A stretch of 64,000 bases of DNA from Tribonema minus (Eukaryota > Sar > Xanthophyceae > Tribonematales > Tribonemataceae), in contig JAFCMP010000516.1 in NCBI GenBank assembly GCA_017506865.1, positions 558,001-622,000 of the forward strand, given 5' to 3'. Below, one piece after another: positions 34,812 to 45,600 of this stretch; the first letter of the stretch is position 1; each line of letters starts with the position of its first letter. The position numbers were made by a program, and so were the translations under genes. Under the pieces are notes generated by a model. That model did not search any database, was not told the DNA's origin, and saw nothing but the letters and a program-made list of their open reading frames with translations.

Positions 34812-37615
34812 TCAACCAAGTTTTACTTCCCCATAGTACCCGCTGACATGAATGATTGTGCCACATGCGGGCATGCCAACTAAACCAATGGCTGGTGAAA
34901 CGTGCAGCATGTGCAGGATCTCACCATCGCCCAGCACTTGCATGCTACCCGCTGTGCAGCCCGCCAGATATCCAAGGTACTTTAGTAAAAAGCAGACAGC
35001 TGCATTACGCAAGTACCTGGTAGCCGCTGTGCAGCACGCGCGCCTCCTCACGCACAATGCTCAGGAAGGCATCGATGCCTTCGCGCGGGTGGGCTGGGTG
35101 GTCCACCGCAGGGGGGGGCTGGTATGCGAAGAGGGAGGGGGGTTCTGACGGGGATGGGGGGGCTTGTGCCATGGTGGGCAGCTGGTAGTCGTCGAATAGC
35201 ATGTAGCCACCGCTCCTGTTGCAGTTAAGAGCAGAGAGTTGATGGAGAAGGAAATATGATTGCTGAGTTGTACATAGGAAGGCCATAATGACATATCCTT
35301 CATGTGTATGTCAGTGGAGGCAAAAGCATAATGCTTGCGCAGGCAGACATAATGGTGCAGGCACTGCACATGTGAAATGCGGTAGTTGATAGTGAAAGAA
35401 GGCTGGACAGAAGCAAAGATTTCGTTGGAAGTATGCACAGTGACATCCCGCATGTGATTTGCTAGATTGCACACTCGACAGCTAAGAGCTGTTGCAGAGG
35501 CGCTGCATGCTGCTGATGTCGCGAAAGCCTCAAAGGCAGGTACTTTGAGTACATTAAACATGCACAAGGAATCAAGAAGCCCAAGGTGGCAGATTGCATT
35601 GAAGCAGGTACTTATACGGTCCTTTCATTGTTGCTTTATCGATAAGTTGGTGGCATGCACTAGGGCCACGGAAGCTGTCATAGAAGTTGCACAAGAGCGT
35701 CAAGGTTTGGTATGAATAGTGGCAACACAGGCAGGCCATATTTGACAAGCATAAGACCTGGTGAGCGGCTTGAACAGCGGCCTGCATCACCCATGTGTCA
35801 CAAAATGCAGTGCTCAGTTGAGAGAGTGCCGCGTCTGTAGGGCCTTCCGCTTTGTACCAGCCCCCCCCCCCCCCCAGCCCCACCTGGTGCACCATGGTGG
35901 TCTTCAAAAAGCCTCATCAGACTTCGGCCTCGCTGTCACCAGCGCAGCCGTCCATTCCAGAGTTGAAATCCCCAAAAGGGATTGACAGGAGCCAACTCAA
36001 AACACCAACAAGCATACCCCTTTCAGATCAGTCCCCGTCCAACTGAGCGGGCTGACACACTTGACGGGTCAGGCTGCAGAGTCAAGGCGCTGCACTCACT
36101 TGAGAGACTGCCACGCTAGGAGCGCGTCTGCCAGCGCGCCTCTGCGCGAGTGGTCGCCGTCGATGTGGATGAGGTCAAACGCTGCACCTTCCTTCAGCAG
36201 GGACATGCGCGCTGATTGAGAGAAGTGCGGAATGACGCGAGCCTGAAGACAAAGCGGGGGGCGAGGGAGATCCAACGCATTTGTGCTGTCCTGACTAGTG
36301 CACTGACAGGTGGCAGCAGTGCAGCACACAGCAGGAACGCACACCTCCCTTCAGAGGAGAGGCAATTGCATGTAGTTGTGGTCTGACCTGACAGATTTCA
36401 AGACTACAAGCTAGCAGCTGCAGTATCACCACGAGCAGTAAGTTATAATGCACTCCACTGTGTCAGCATTATTGACAGCAGCAGCACGTACGCAATGTCT
36501 CATGAACTCCTGTGCACGGCAGTAGAAGTGGAACCGCAAGATGTAGCAACATGACGGCGGTGCAGTCTTGCCTCCAGGGAGTGATGTGGTTTCAACCTTG
36601 CGTCTCATACCAGACTCAAGCATAGTGACATGATGTCGTTATCGCGTTCAAATATTTCGAGGCTGCATACATGTTGCTGTCACTGAATCATAACGCCGAC
36701 TGACTATGGGTCATGTGAACAGGCTGCACGAACTTGATTGCATAGGTGATAGTGAGGTTCCTTAAGTGTCCGTACCAGCCTTGTTGGTGCTTACAGCTCA
36801 GCTACAAACAGCCATTGGGGGCTTAGGTGAACATTTTCTGGGAAAGTGGGTAGGGTTAGAGTTAGAAAAGGGTCAGGACTAAAGGTAGACTCTGTGAGCA
36901 CGTCCACTAGCTCTTGCAAACTACTCACCTTGTGGGAAGCTCCCGTAAGAGCCAGATTGAATGTGAGGCGCTGGCGCCCGGCCCCCTCATTGCAGTCGAA
37001 GTGGTCAATGAGGACTAGGCGGCTGGCGTTGTGCTGGCCTCCTGGAGTCAAAACACTGCGCTGCCCCTGGAAAACAAAGTATGGAGGAGAGACGCGCATG
37101 TTGTATGCCACTGTGGCAGGGTGCAGCAGACACGCCTGCTGAATGAGAAATGCAGTCCCTCTTTCGGCAGCAAAACGTTATGACGAAGACAGCCCCCTCG
37201 TAGCCTGATGTGCTGTGGTGCATGCACATGCAGCATGGCCTACTTACTAGTAGTACTCATGGCATCACTGATGTCAAGCTGCCACAAGAACTCAGAACGT
37301 GGGTTGCAGAACAAGGCATGGACTTACATTATGTGCACTCAAGCAGCACGCAGTCACATCACCCCCAGCGCGTGCAAGGATCGCGTGATCCTCGCGAAAT
37401 TGAACATAAAAACTGTGGTGCGTGCGTAGACGGTGTGGTGTGTTCGCTGTCTTAGCGGCAGACTCGGCGTGAACCATGAACTCGATCGTTCAAGATACGG
37501 CAAGGCGATTCACTTGCTCACCCCTCCCAAGAGCCCACTTCCAGCACGCTCACAGGCCGATGCTTCAAGTCGCCGAATCACTTGCGCCAGAAAGGAAAGT
37601 GCCCGCTGCACCAGT
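34812..37615 (-). CDS. Class I SAM-dependent methyltransferase (possibly inactivated)
   Basis: Recovered exons are 37615-37522, 37066-36929, 36242-36100, 35215-35017 and possibly 34979-34812. The signatures are VLEVGSWEG (motif I, SAM binding), LVLIDHFD (motif II), FDLIHIDGDH, SGGYMLFDDY and a C-terminal EEARVLHSGYQ. This is the Methyltransf_24-like fold; the substrate is unknown, but the GT8 neighbour suggests a glycan. The exon 37615-37522 carries an in-frame TGA just before FGDLKHRPVSV, although the residues on both sides read as one conserved block. Joining it to the next exon at the best acceptor (37066) also breaks frame; an acceptor at about 37056 (gcgcag|T) restores frame but leaves the loop after motif I short. 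The gene is therefore a recent pseudogene, misassembled, or spliced in a way I do not see. No start exon was found. Confidence 0.6.
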
Positions 37616-39021
37616 CTGAGGTCAGCCTGAATGCTGCCCTGCTGTTAAGCTGCTGCGGCTTTTCAGACATGACTGCAGCAGGCTAGCTAGCGAGAGAGCG
37701 GCGGCGCGCGTTCCAGCTGCATAGGCTGTGTTCGCTCTCCTATTCTTCGAAGGCTCCCGTGAGCAAGTGAGCTTCGAGGGGCGATGCGCATCGACAATGC
37801 GCATCGACAACTCACTTGCCGCCCGCCTATGCTGCATGCTGCCGCAATGGTTCATGGCTATTTATTCATACACATCTGACGGCAGATCTCATACTGCCCT
37901 GACGCACCAATGCCGAATTGCTGCCACAATGGTCATGGCTGTTCCGTACACATGTGAAGCAAATCTCATACTGTCCTGACGCATCAATGCAATGCAAGCA
38001 TCAACAGTGGCTGGATTGGATTTGATATTTCGGTCATTAAACTTTGCATGCATCGACGCTGAGGCCATCCCGGTTGGTGACGTGTCAGCGTGTAGGACTT
38101 GCAGTAGCCACTCTGTTGTCGTTTGCAGCGGCCGGCTTGCGACTAAAGCTTGTGACTAAACCTGAGCAGCTCTTCCACTCCCAAAAGAGGACTAGCTGCG
38201 ACTCTGTGTTGACGAAGGGTCTGCAGAAGCAAATTCTCCCCTGCTTTGCAGACTGCAACCATTTTATAACCATTGTGAAAATGTGCAGATGGGTTTGTTT
38301 CTGCCATCGAAGCGAACACACGAGTGCACATGCATGCTGGACAACATGGCGGAAGCCTTTCCAAGCTTGGAAGCAATCGCTGCATGTCAAGCCATGGTGC
38401 ACCAACGTCCGACCCGTACCTCACGATTTTGGCAGCAGTATGGTGGTGGGCCATTTTCGCATTGCATGCACAAACGTGGAATGTGAATCATAATCATACA
38501 ATGTAAATCATAAGCTCATACATAGCAGCAACAGTGCCACAGTCAGAAAGCTCTTGAGCAGCACAGTATGACTTGACGTTGCATGCCGCACATACTCATC
38601 CACGGAGCACACGCTGACAGAACATATTAACAGCATAAATCGCCCAGTACTTATGGACTTGTATTATTATTGAAAGGGCCGCGTGTCCTGTGCATTGATA
38701 GGGTTTACTCTTATTCTACAGCAGCAGCATCCTAAAACTACAGTATCATGAAGGAGCCGTAAGCATGGATGTACTCTCATTGTCTGCAAAAAGCTAGCGT
38801 GCACGCATTAGCCGATGAAACAGTTGAGCACCTGCACATGAGCATATACGCTCGCATGCTGGACTTGCACCTGCACTCACCCTCGTGGCGACTACTCATG
38901 AAGCCCCGGCTATCCCCAGCTATCTCCATTTGCTCTGCTGAACACACGGCCTTTGTGACACATGCTCTCACCTCCGGAGCTCTCGTGATGATCACGAACG
39001 CACTCGCCATCGGTTCATGAA
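37616..39021. other. Intergenic region
   Basis: Lies between the methyltransferase and the ankyrin gene. It holds a duplicated segment at 37850-37990 and a perfect direct repeat gatgcgcatcgacaa near 37783-37810. The 5' exon of the methyltransferase may lie at the low end. No other coding signal is seen. Confidence 0.5.
37850..37992 (+). repeat. Diverged tandem duplication (~75 bp)
   Basis: Two copies share catggct, tacacat-tga-gca-atctcatact, cctgacgca-caatgc and gccgaattgctgccacaatgg-like sequence. Confidence 0.7.
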
Positions 39022-40158
39022 TTAATCCTCCTCTGACTCGGAGTCGGGCTCGGGGCACCCGCTTGCCAGCGCCCAGTCCACCACACGGCGCTGTCCTGCA
39101 AGCTCGGCAAAGAATATGGTTTTGCTGTGCCAGGGACACCCATTAGCATGGGCCCACTGCAGCAGCGCCAGGTGCCCGCTGCCGGCAGCATAACCGCATG
39201 TGTCCGCGTCCCATAGGCACCCGTTGGCGCGTGCCCACTGCAGCAAACCGAGGTGGCCGCTGCCTGCCGCATGTGTGCAAGTCCACTTGTCCCAGGGGCA
39301 CCCGTTGGCGCGTGCCCACTGCAGCAACTCCAGCTGCCCCTCTCTTGCACAGCTAGCGGTCGTCCTCGCGTCCCACGCACACCCGTTTGCGTGCGCCCAT
39401 TGTAGCACCTGAAGGTGCCCTCCCCCCGCAGCATTGCTGCATGTGAATGCGTCCGAGGGGCATCCATTGGCGCGGGCCCACTGCAGCACCGCAAGGTGCC
39501 CGTTTGCCGCAGCAGCCGTACATGTGTCGGCGTTCCAGGGGCACCCGTGGGCACGGGCCCACTGCAGCACCGCAAGTTGTCCGCCGCTGGCAGCCTCTTT
39601 GCAAATTGATGAGCTCCAGGGGCACCCGTTGGCGTGCGCCCACTGCAGCACCGCAAGATGTCCACCTGCCGCAGCGAGCATGAGTATATCTGGACGGCAG
39701 GCGCTGCCGAGCCACCGAAGCACTTCAAGCTGACCGCCTCTTGCGGCGGCTCTGCTGCATACCAATAAACTTTGATCGGTGGTGGTGGTGGTGATGGATG
39801 GGACGCGCTCTAACAGCCACTGCAGCAGCTGCAGATGCCCCCTCTCGGCAGCAATAGTGGCGTGCCGAGATAACAACAGTGGCGCGGTTGTGCATCGGAG
39901 CAGCAGCAGCGCCTCCAGATCGCCTTTGCAGATGCATGATTTCTGCGCCGCGGCGGCAGTCAGGCCGTTCTGTAAAGCCCAAAGCATCAGCTGGGTGCTG
40001 CGGAGAGCATCAATAGCGACCGTCTGATGTTTTCGAGGGGCAGGCAGGTGCTCCAGCGCGTCGTGAAAGGCGTGGCAGGTGCTCCGGATCATCAGCGACG
40101 GAGGCGAGAAAGCCAGGATGTGGGTAGCGGCGCTCAGAATAGGGTGATCTGCTGCCAT
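39022..40158 (-). CDS. Ankyrin-repeat protein with F-box-like N-terminus
   Basis: An intact, intronless frame of 378 residues. The ATG at 40158 is chosen because the upstream in-frame codon is GTG. Residues ~5-38 (ILAFSPPSLMIRSTCHAFHDAL) resemble an F-box helix pair. From about residue 85 to the end run ankyrin-type repeats; the last eight or so are near-identical units of 28 residues built on GHLAVLQWARANGCPWDA. The tail is acidic (PDSESEED). Such proteins bind partner proteins, and with an F-box would act as substrate adaptors for ubiquitin ligases; that role is inference. Lack of introns in an intron-rich neighbourhood, together with near-identical repeats, suggests a retrocopied or rapidly expanding family. 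The reverse frames through this gene are shadows. Confidence 0.9.
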   Translation of the reverse strand: MAADHPILSAATHILAFSPPSLMIRSTCHAFHDALEHLPAPRKHQTVAIDALRSTQLMLWALQNGLTAAAAQKSCICKGDLEALLLLRCTTAPLLLSRHATIAAERGHLQLLQWLLERVPSITTTTTDQSLLVCSRAAARGGQLEVLRWLGSACRPDILMLAAAGGHLAVLQWAHANGCPWSSSICKEAASGGQLAVLQWARAHGCPWNADTCTAAAANGHLAVLQWARANGCPSDAFTCSNAAGGGHLQVLQWAHANGCAWDARTTASCAREGQLELLQWARANGCPWDKWTCTHAAGSGHLGLLQWARANGCLWDADTCGYAAGSGHLALLQWAHANGCPWHSKTIFFAELAGQRRVVDWALASGCPEPDSESEED

Positions 40159-40925
40159 GATGGCCACCTTCTACAGTAGGGAGAGAGGTGGAATGCTACC
40201 AATCTGGAGCAAGGTGAACGCCGCCCCTGCAGGAGTACTGCCTCTTGTTCACCTCGAGCGACAGTTGAAGTTCTGACTTCAACACTTCAATCGTGAGTGA
40301 CTCGTGAGCAAAGTTTGAGAAAACTTTGTCCAAACACGGCAGCTGGTGAGGCAGGCAGCATGTCAGGAAAGGCAGCAACCACGTTCTGGCGAATTGCGGG
40401 CCTCTCTTACCTTGAGGTAAGCTGGAGCACCAGTGATTGTGCAAAGCGTTTGTTTGTCGTTGGCCTGTCGTGGTGAAGCTGACGCTGGCTGCCGGGTCTT
40501 CCTGGGCGCTGCTCCCTCTAGTGATACATTCTTTGGTCGTCAATGATCAAGTCTCTGTGTCCAAATCACTGTCAGTGGTGTGGTGTTGCTACTACGGCTA
40601 CATGCTACCACCGCATCGAACCGCAGCGCACCGCCTGGTGTGCCACAAGAGATTCAGTGCCATAAGCGCAACTCGTTCACATGATCATCATCGGCTGATT
40701 GCATCGCAATGCACGTTGCGGGGCGTTTGCTGCCATTAATGCATCGGAGCTGACTATTTCTCACTCCTTTTTTCTTGTCCTGAAAATCGGCAACTATTTC
40801 GACGTAGGCATTTTTAGTCATATATGCCTACTGTATGCTCTTCAAAGCAAGGTGACAACTGCTCTCTGTCTTGACTGCTGCTTGTGCCGCTACAGTATGC
40901 AGCAGCAACCACTACGGCGCTGAGG
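40159..40925. other. Intergenic region, no clear gene
   Basis: Upstream flank of the ankyrin gene and of the small gene at 40926. Frames seen here show no splice or family support. Confidence 0.4.
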
Positions 40926-41642
40926 ATGGGACTGAAGGAGCCAATGCGATCCAAAGCGATGACACGAAATGCTGTCTCATACAGTAAGTGCGCATAACGA
41001 TGCTACCGTAATTAGTGCATAGGCTGCTGTTTCAATCTGTTTGCTTATTAGCTTTTTGAGTGACAATAAGTGCCAAACTTATGATACTGGTAGCTTTCGC
41101 AGTGTTGATTTATGCCCACGTCACACTTCCGAACACTCAGGACTGCATCGATCACGTTCTGTGCTTTCAAGCACCAGCATCATTTAGCAGTCGCTGTCTC
41201 GAGCCTTTGGTGAACATCACGCTGTTGCACTGCTGGCCATGTGTGCTGTGTGACGCTGCTGTGCGCTGTGCAACTGTTAGTAACCCTGTCAATGCCAGGC
41301 ACATGCCGCATTGCGAATGAAGCACTGTGTTGCTGCATGACCTGGCAGCTTACTGCCCCGTCCATTTTCTGAATGATCATGAGAGCAGGCACTGGCAGCC
41401 GTTGCGGAACACAATCTCACTTCGAGCTCTGTCGCAAATCAGCGCAATGGGCTCGCATGTGCTAACGCAGCATCTGCATGCCGCTTTGCTGTAGCTACTG
41501 CTGCGTCACTGCGCCGTTGCACACACACGCTCACGTGCCTGTTGCTGCCGTTGTAACCTCCGCAGACCGTGCTGTGTTCAAGGATGGAGTGTCGGGCGCC
41601 AAGAAGCCAGTCAAGTCGCTGGCGGACGCAGGCAATTTGTGA
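40926..41642 (+). CDS. Small two-exon gene, 44-residue basic protein (or last exons of a larger gene)
   Basis: Exon 40926-40983 ends at a consensus donor (a|gtaagt). Exon 41566-41642 starts after ctccgcag, and the phases agree. The product runs from MGLKEPMRSKAMTRNAVSYN to a lysine-rich end (GAKKPVKSLADAGNL, stop). The ATG is the first in this exon, but the frame is open upstream to an acceptor at about 40895, so this could be the C-terminus of a longer protein. No family is recognised. Another frame of the first exon would end CCLIQ-stop, resembling a prenylation box, but no GTPase exons are seen upstream. Confidence 0.4.
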
Positions 41643-42695
41643 GGTTACATGGCAAGGGCGTCGGGGAGGGGTTGAAGGGGGAGGGGTTAGGTAGGGCGCA
41701 GAGCAACAAATGAAAGCGTTACAGTACATGATCTCAAGCGGTTGCATGTCTGTTACCCCTCTATTGCTCTGAAGCACGTGAATGGCGTGCTGCTTTTGTG
41801 GATGCTTGTTGTGCAACCCCCGCCTGTGGCTGCTGCTGCTGCTGCTGCTGACTGTTACTGGTCATCTCTCCTCACGCAATCGTGTGGCGTTTGCTAAGCA
41901 CTGCGGACACATGCCTCATGGTCTGGTCAAGATTTCAAGTAGTCTCCACCCTGGCTTTGCTAGATCATGGCTGACGGCGACCAATCATAGATTCGACAGG
42001 CACCTGCTTATTATTGGTTGTGGTTACATCAAACAGCTTTTTTGCCGAGCTTGCTTTGATTGTACTGAGGTTGCGATTCGCAGAGGGCAAATTGCTATGG
42101 CTTCCGGCAAACTTGAACTTTGGTGTATATCATCATTGAACTAAAACTGGATGCACATACATGCATGCATGCACGAAGTTCGCGCTCTGGTGGGAAGAAG
42201 CATGTTATTAGTCATATGCGATGCTCACAAATTTGTACAAGCGCATCAGGTAAAACAGGTGCGGCCAGCAAATTGATGCTGTGACCTTGGGCAGCAGCAT
42301 CCCAAAGCGCGTCAACTTCAACTTCATCTGTGGGCGCGTCAACGTCAAAGGTGTTGAAGAAAAGGTTGTTGGAAGCTAGCCTCCACGGTGTGTCGGTCGG
42401 TCGGTGTGAGTGAGAGTTAACCGGCGCCTGTGTCCTCTGTGCGGTGCCTGCAAGAAGCGGCAGCTGCTCTTCCTTCGACAACTGTCATATCACACTTAAA
42501 GTGGTGGCGATCTTGCATTTGAGAGCATCCAGAAGAAGTACTGCTGCCTGCGACGCGTCGTTGAAGGCCAGTATTCAATAGCTATGCATGTAATTGCAAC
42601 AGAGATGCGAAATCAATGCTACGCTGCCAGCAACGAGCCACAGCCGTATGTAGCAATATAGAGTCGAGGCTGACAGCAAGGACTGCTTTGAGCCC
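41643..42695. other. Intergenic region with one possible short gene
   Basis: Includes a (CTG)n run at 41828-41851 and the frame at 42212-42481 listed separately. The high end is the probable promoter of the 42696 gene. Confidence 0.4.
42212..42481 (-). CDS. Hypothetical 89-aa ORF
   Basis: Starts at ATG 42481. The second half (FNTFDVDAPTDEVEVDALWD, then INLLAAPVLPDALVQICEHRI) is acidic and protein-like, with an aliphatic end. No family is recognised, and it could be the first exon of something larger. If real, it shares a 214-base divergent promoter region with the gene starting at 42696. A short string (tagcctccacggtgt) within it recurs near 5588, which argues for caution. Confidence 0.3.
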   Translation of the reverse strand: MSKEEQLPLLAGTAQRTQAPVNSHSHRPTDTPWRLASNNLFFNTFDVDAPTDEVEVDALWDAAAQGHSINLLAAPVLPDALVQICEHRI

Positions 42696-45600
42696 ATGAC
42701 CGGCGATCCGGAGCTGCTGAGGCTGGCCTCTATCAAAACACTCGTGAACAGAAAGTCCCGCCGGCGCAGCGATGCAACCAGGCAGAGCACGCACCTGCAC
42801 CGCAAGAACCTCAGCACTCACTACCCCGCACCGGACCGCGACGCCGTGTCGCTCGGCGCCTCATGGTTCGGCGGCAGGCCGAGTGCGCCATCAGTCAGCA
42901 CGCGCGACACGGGCAGCAAGACGGAGGGTTCCATAGCAGCATCGGAGACGAGCGGCGACGCCACCGCCAGCGAGGTCGACTTCGACACCGTCTCTACGTC
43001 CACTGGCACGAGCCTGTACAGGCTGCACCAGCAGCAGGCGGAGGCGGTGCGGCTGACGAGCTTCTGCTGTGCGCACCGCGGCTCAGGAGAAGAATTGCTG
43101 GCGGCCAGCCTCAGCACCTCCTCGCTGCTGGTGCTGCGGAGGTCGCCGCCGCCGGATGCAGCGCTGCCGCCGCCGCCGCCGCAGCAGCAGCAGCCGGCAC
43201 AGGCGCGGCGCTGGCTCGTTGCCATGCCGCAGATTTTCGACGGCGCCGCCATCGAGGCGCTGGCGGCGAGCCCCGATCACCAGTGCATCCTCGTCCTCAG
43301 CAGCAATGCGGCGCTGCATCTGCTGGCGATAGCGGAGCTGGAGCAGGAGGTCGGCGCGGACGCGGCGGCGGCGGCGAGCACGCGCAGCATCGCGCCACCT
43401 GGCGCCCGCCACGGCGCGCCACGTGGTGGCGCTGCGGTCCTCGGGCCGAGCCTCGCGCAGATGACGCGGTCCGCACGCGGCTCCACCGCCACGCACAGCA
43501 GCATCAGCGCAGGCATCGAGGAGGTGTTCGCGGAGCCTGTGACGGTCAAGCAGCTGCCGCAGGACAGGAGGGCGCAGCAGGGCCGCGGCGCCGCGAAGCA
43601 GTCGCCAGCGCAGCAGCAGCGGCTGTGCTGCGTGTGGTGGCAGACGGATGGCGGCGCGCACATCGCGGTGGTGTCCGCGGCGGCGGCGGGCGCAAGCCGC
43701 GTGCACTTTGTGGACATGGCGACGTCAAATCGCTTTACGCTGCAGCTGCAGGGGGCGAGCGCTGTCACGGCGCTGCGCATCGTGCGCTTGGAGGCAGCCG
43801 CGCAGCGACTCATTTTCCTGCTCGCGACGTGCGCCGACGGCGCGGCGCACAGCGTGCTGCTGGAAATGGGGCTGCCGCTGCCACCGCCGCCGCCGCTGGA
43901 GGAAGCCGCCGCAGCGGCAGCGGAGGAGGCGCAAGAGGGACAGGCAGCAGCAGCTGCAGTGGAGGCGGATGATTCGGGGCTGCAGGTGCAGCCGCCGCTG
44001 GCAGAGGGCGGGCAGGCGGAAGCGGCAGCGGCACCAGCAGCAGCGGCGCCTCCGCCGCCGCCGCCCTACTGGCAGTTGACGCAGCACACCTCGGGCAATA
44101 CGCGCGCCGCGCCGGTGCGCATCGACACCCTGGCAGGCGCATCCGCGCTTTTTATCCTCGATGCGGTGTCCAGCAGCGGCAGCGGCGACGGCGGCGCGGA
44201 GGGCGGAGGCGAACTGCGGCTGGCGGCGGTTTCGCGCAATGGCGCGCAGCTGCAGATCTTTGCCGCCTCCGCGGACGCCCTGTACCAGTGCCATAGGGAC
44301 AAGCGGCGGAGCGCGATGAGCGCTGTCATGCTGCTCACTGTCGCCATCCCCGTGCTGCTGCACGGCGCGGCGCCGCCGGCAGCGCTGCTGCTGTCGAGCG
44401 CTGCCGCTGCTGCCGCTGCTGCGGAGGCGGCGGCGCCGCGCCCACGCCGCTGCGTGTGCGCCGCGCTGTACGCGCTGCCCGGCGCGCTGCTGCTGCTGGA
44501 GTGCGCGGCGGCGCTGCCGACGGTGGCGGCGGCGGCGGCGGATGCGGAGGCGCCGTGGCGCGCGCCGCCGGCCGCGACTGCGCTCACCAAGGCCGTGTTC
44601 AAGCTGTCGCGCGGCGAAGCGCTGGTGTGGGCGGAGGCGTGCAGCGGCAGCAGCAGCGGCGCGAGTGGCGGCGGAGCGGCGCTGTCGAGTGAGGAGAGTG
44701 AGGCGCTGGGCTTCAGCGTGTGTACCACGCAGAGCGTGTATATGCTGAGCCTGGGGCGCGCAGGGGGAGGGGATGCTACGGCGGGGGCTGCGAGCCCGCC
44801 ACCACGTACAGGTGAGGTCTGCAGGGGGGTTGTGCAGTTGAAGTAGAGTTCAGTTTTTGCGCGCTTCTGTTATGCTAAAGGTACCATAGAGAATGACCAG
44901 AGAATTACGTCAGGTTGTACGGTATGCTCGTAGGGTGAGGCCTTACACAATGTCTCTCACCATTCAAAATGGGTGTGCTGGCGTACAAACATGCCTTGCA
45001 GGCAGCCCAGTATACTCCTCCGCGCTGTGTCAGTGATTTGTGTACCAATCATTTGATCACCGTGCAGGCAAAGTCTTGCAGTCGCCCCCCATGCTGCCAC
45101 AAGCATGCCCACCGCAAGCCCAATGATGTAACACACATTTGACCTGAAAACTACGCCATCTCTGAGTTGAGCTAGTGATGTGTGTACCAATTGTGTAATC
45201 TCCGCACAGGCAAAGTCTCGCGGTCACCCCCCATGCGAGTGCCGCACGGCGCCCACAAGGAGGGACGCGAAGCGGGACAGCTGCTGGCGCAAGCGCGCCG
45301 CCTGCATGAAGCCGGAAAACGCTACCAGGCAGTGGAGCTATTGGCCGGAGCCCTGGGCCTGGACACAGACCCTAGTAACCCTAGTTGTGGCCCCGGGGGA
45401 GAGGTGAAACTGCAGGCGAAGGCGGTCAGGCTGTCGCCGCTTAAAGGCGAGATAGGGGCGATAGGGGGGAGCGTCACCGGGAAGATGACGTTGGAGAGCA
45501 TGGCGGATACGCTGCTCGGGTGGCTGGTGGAACTTGAAGTTGAAGTTGGCAGCGGAGGTGGCAGCGGCGGCGGCGGCGGCAGAGGTGGGTGGACTGCAGG

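Noticed and set aside
39200..39733. Forward-strand frames with repeated RAHCS units
   Set aside because: They are the antisense of the ankyrin repeats; the periodicity belongs to the minus-strand gene.
40895..40988. C-terminal CCLIQ reading suggesting a prenylated small GTPase
   Set aside because: No GTPase motifs occur in any upstream frame, and the alternative reading splices in phase to the next exon.
43083..44728. Long reverse-strand frames of 110-220 codons
   Set aside because: They lie opposite the first exon of the 1591-aa gene, where GC-rich Ala/Gly codons keep all frames open. Splice-consistent coding is on the plus strand.
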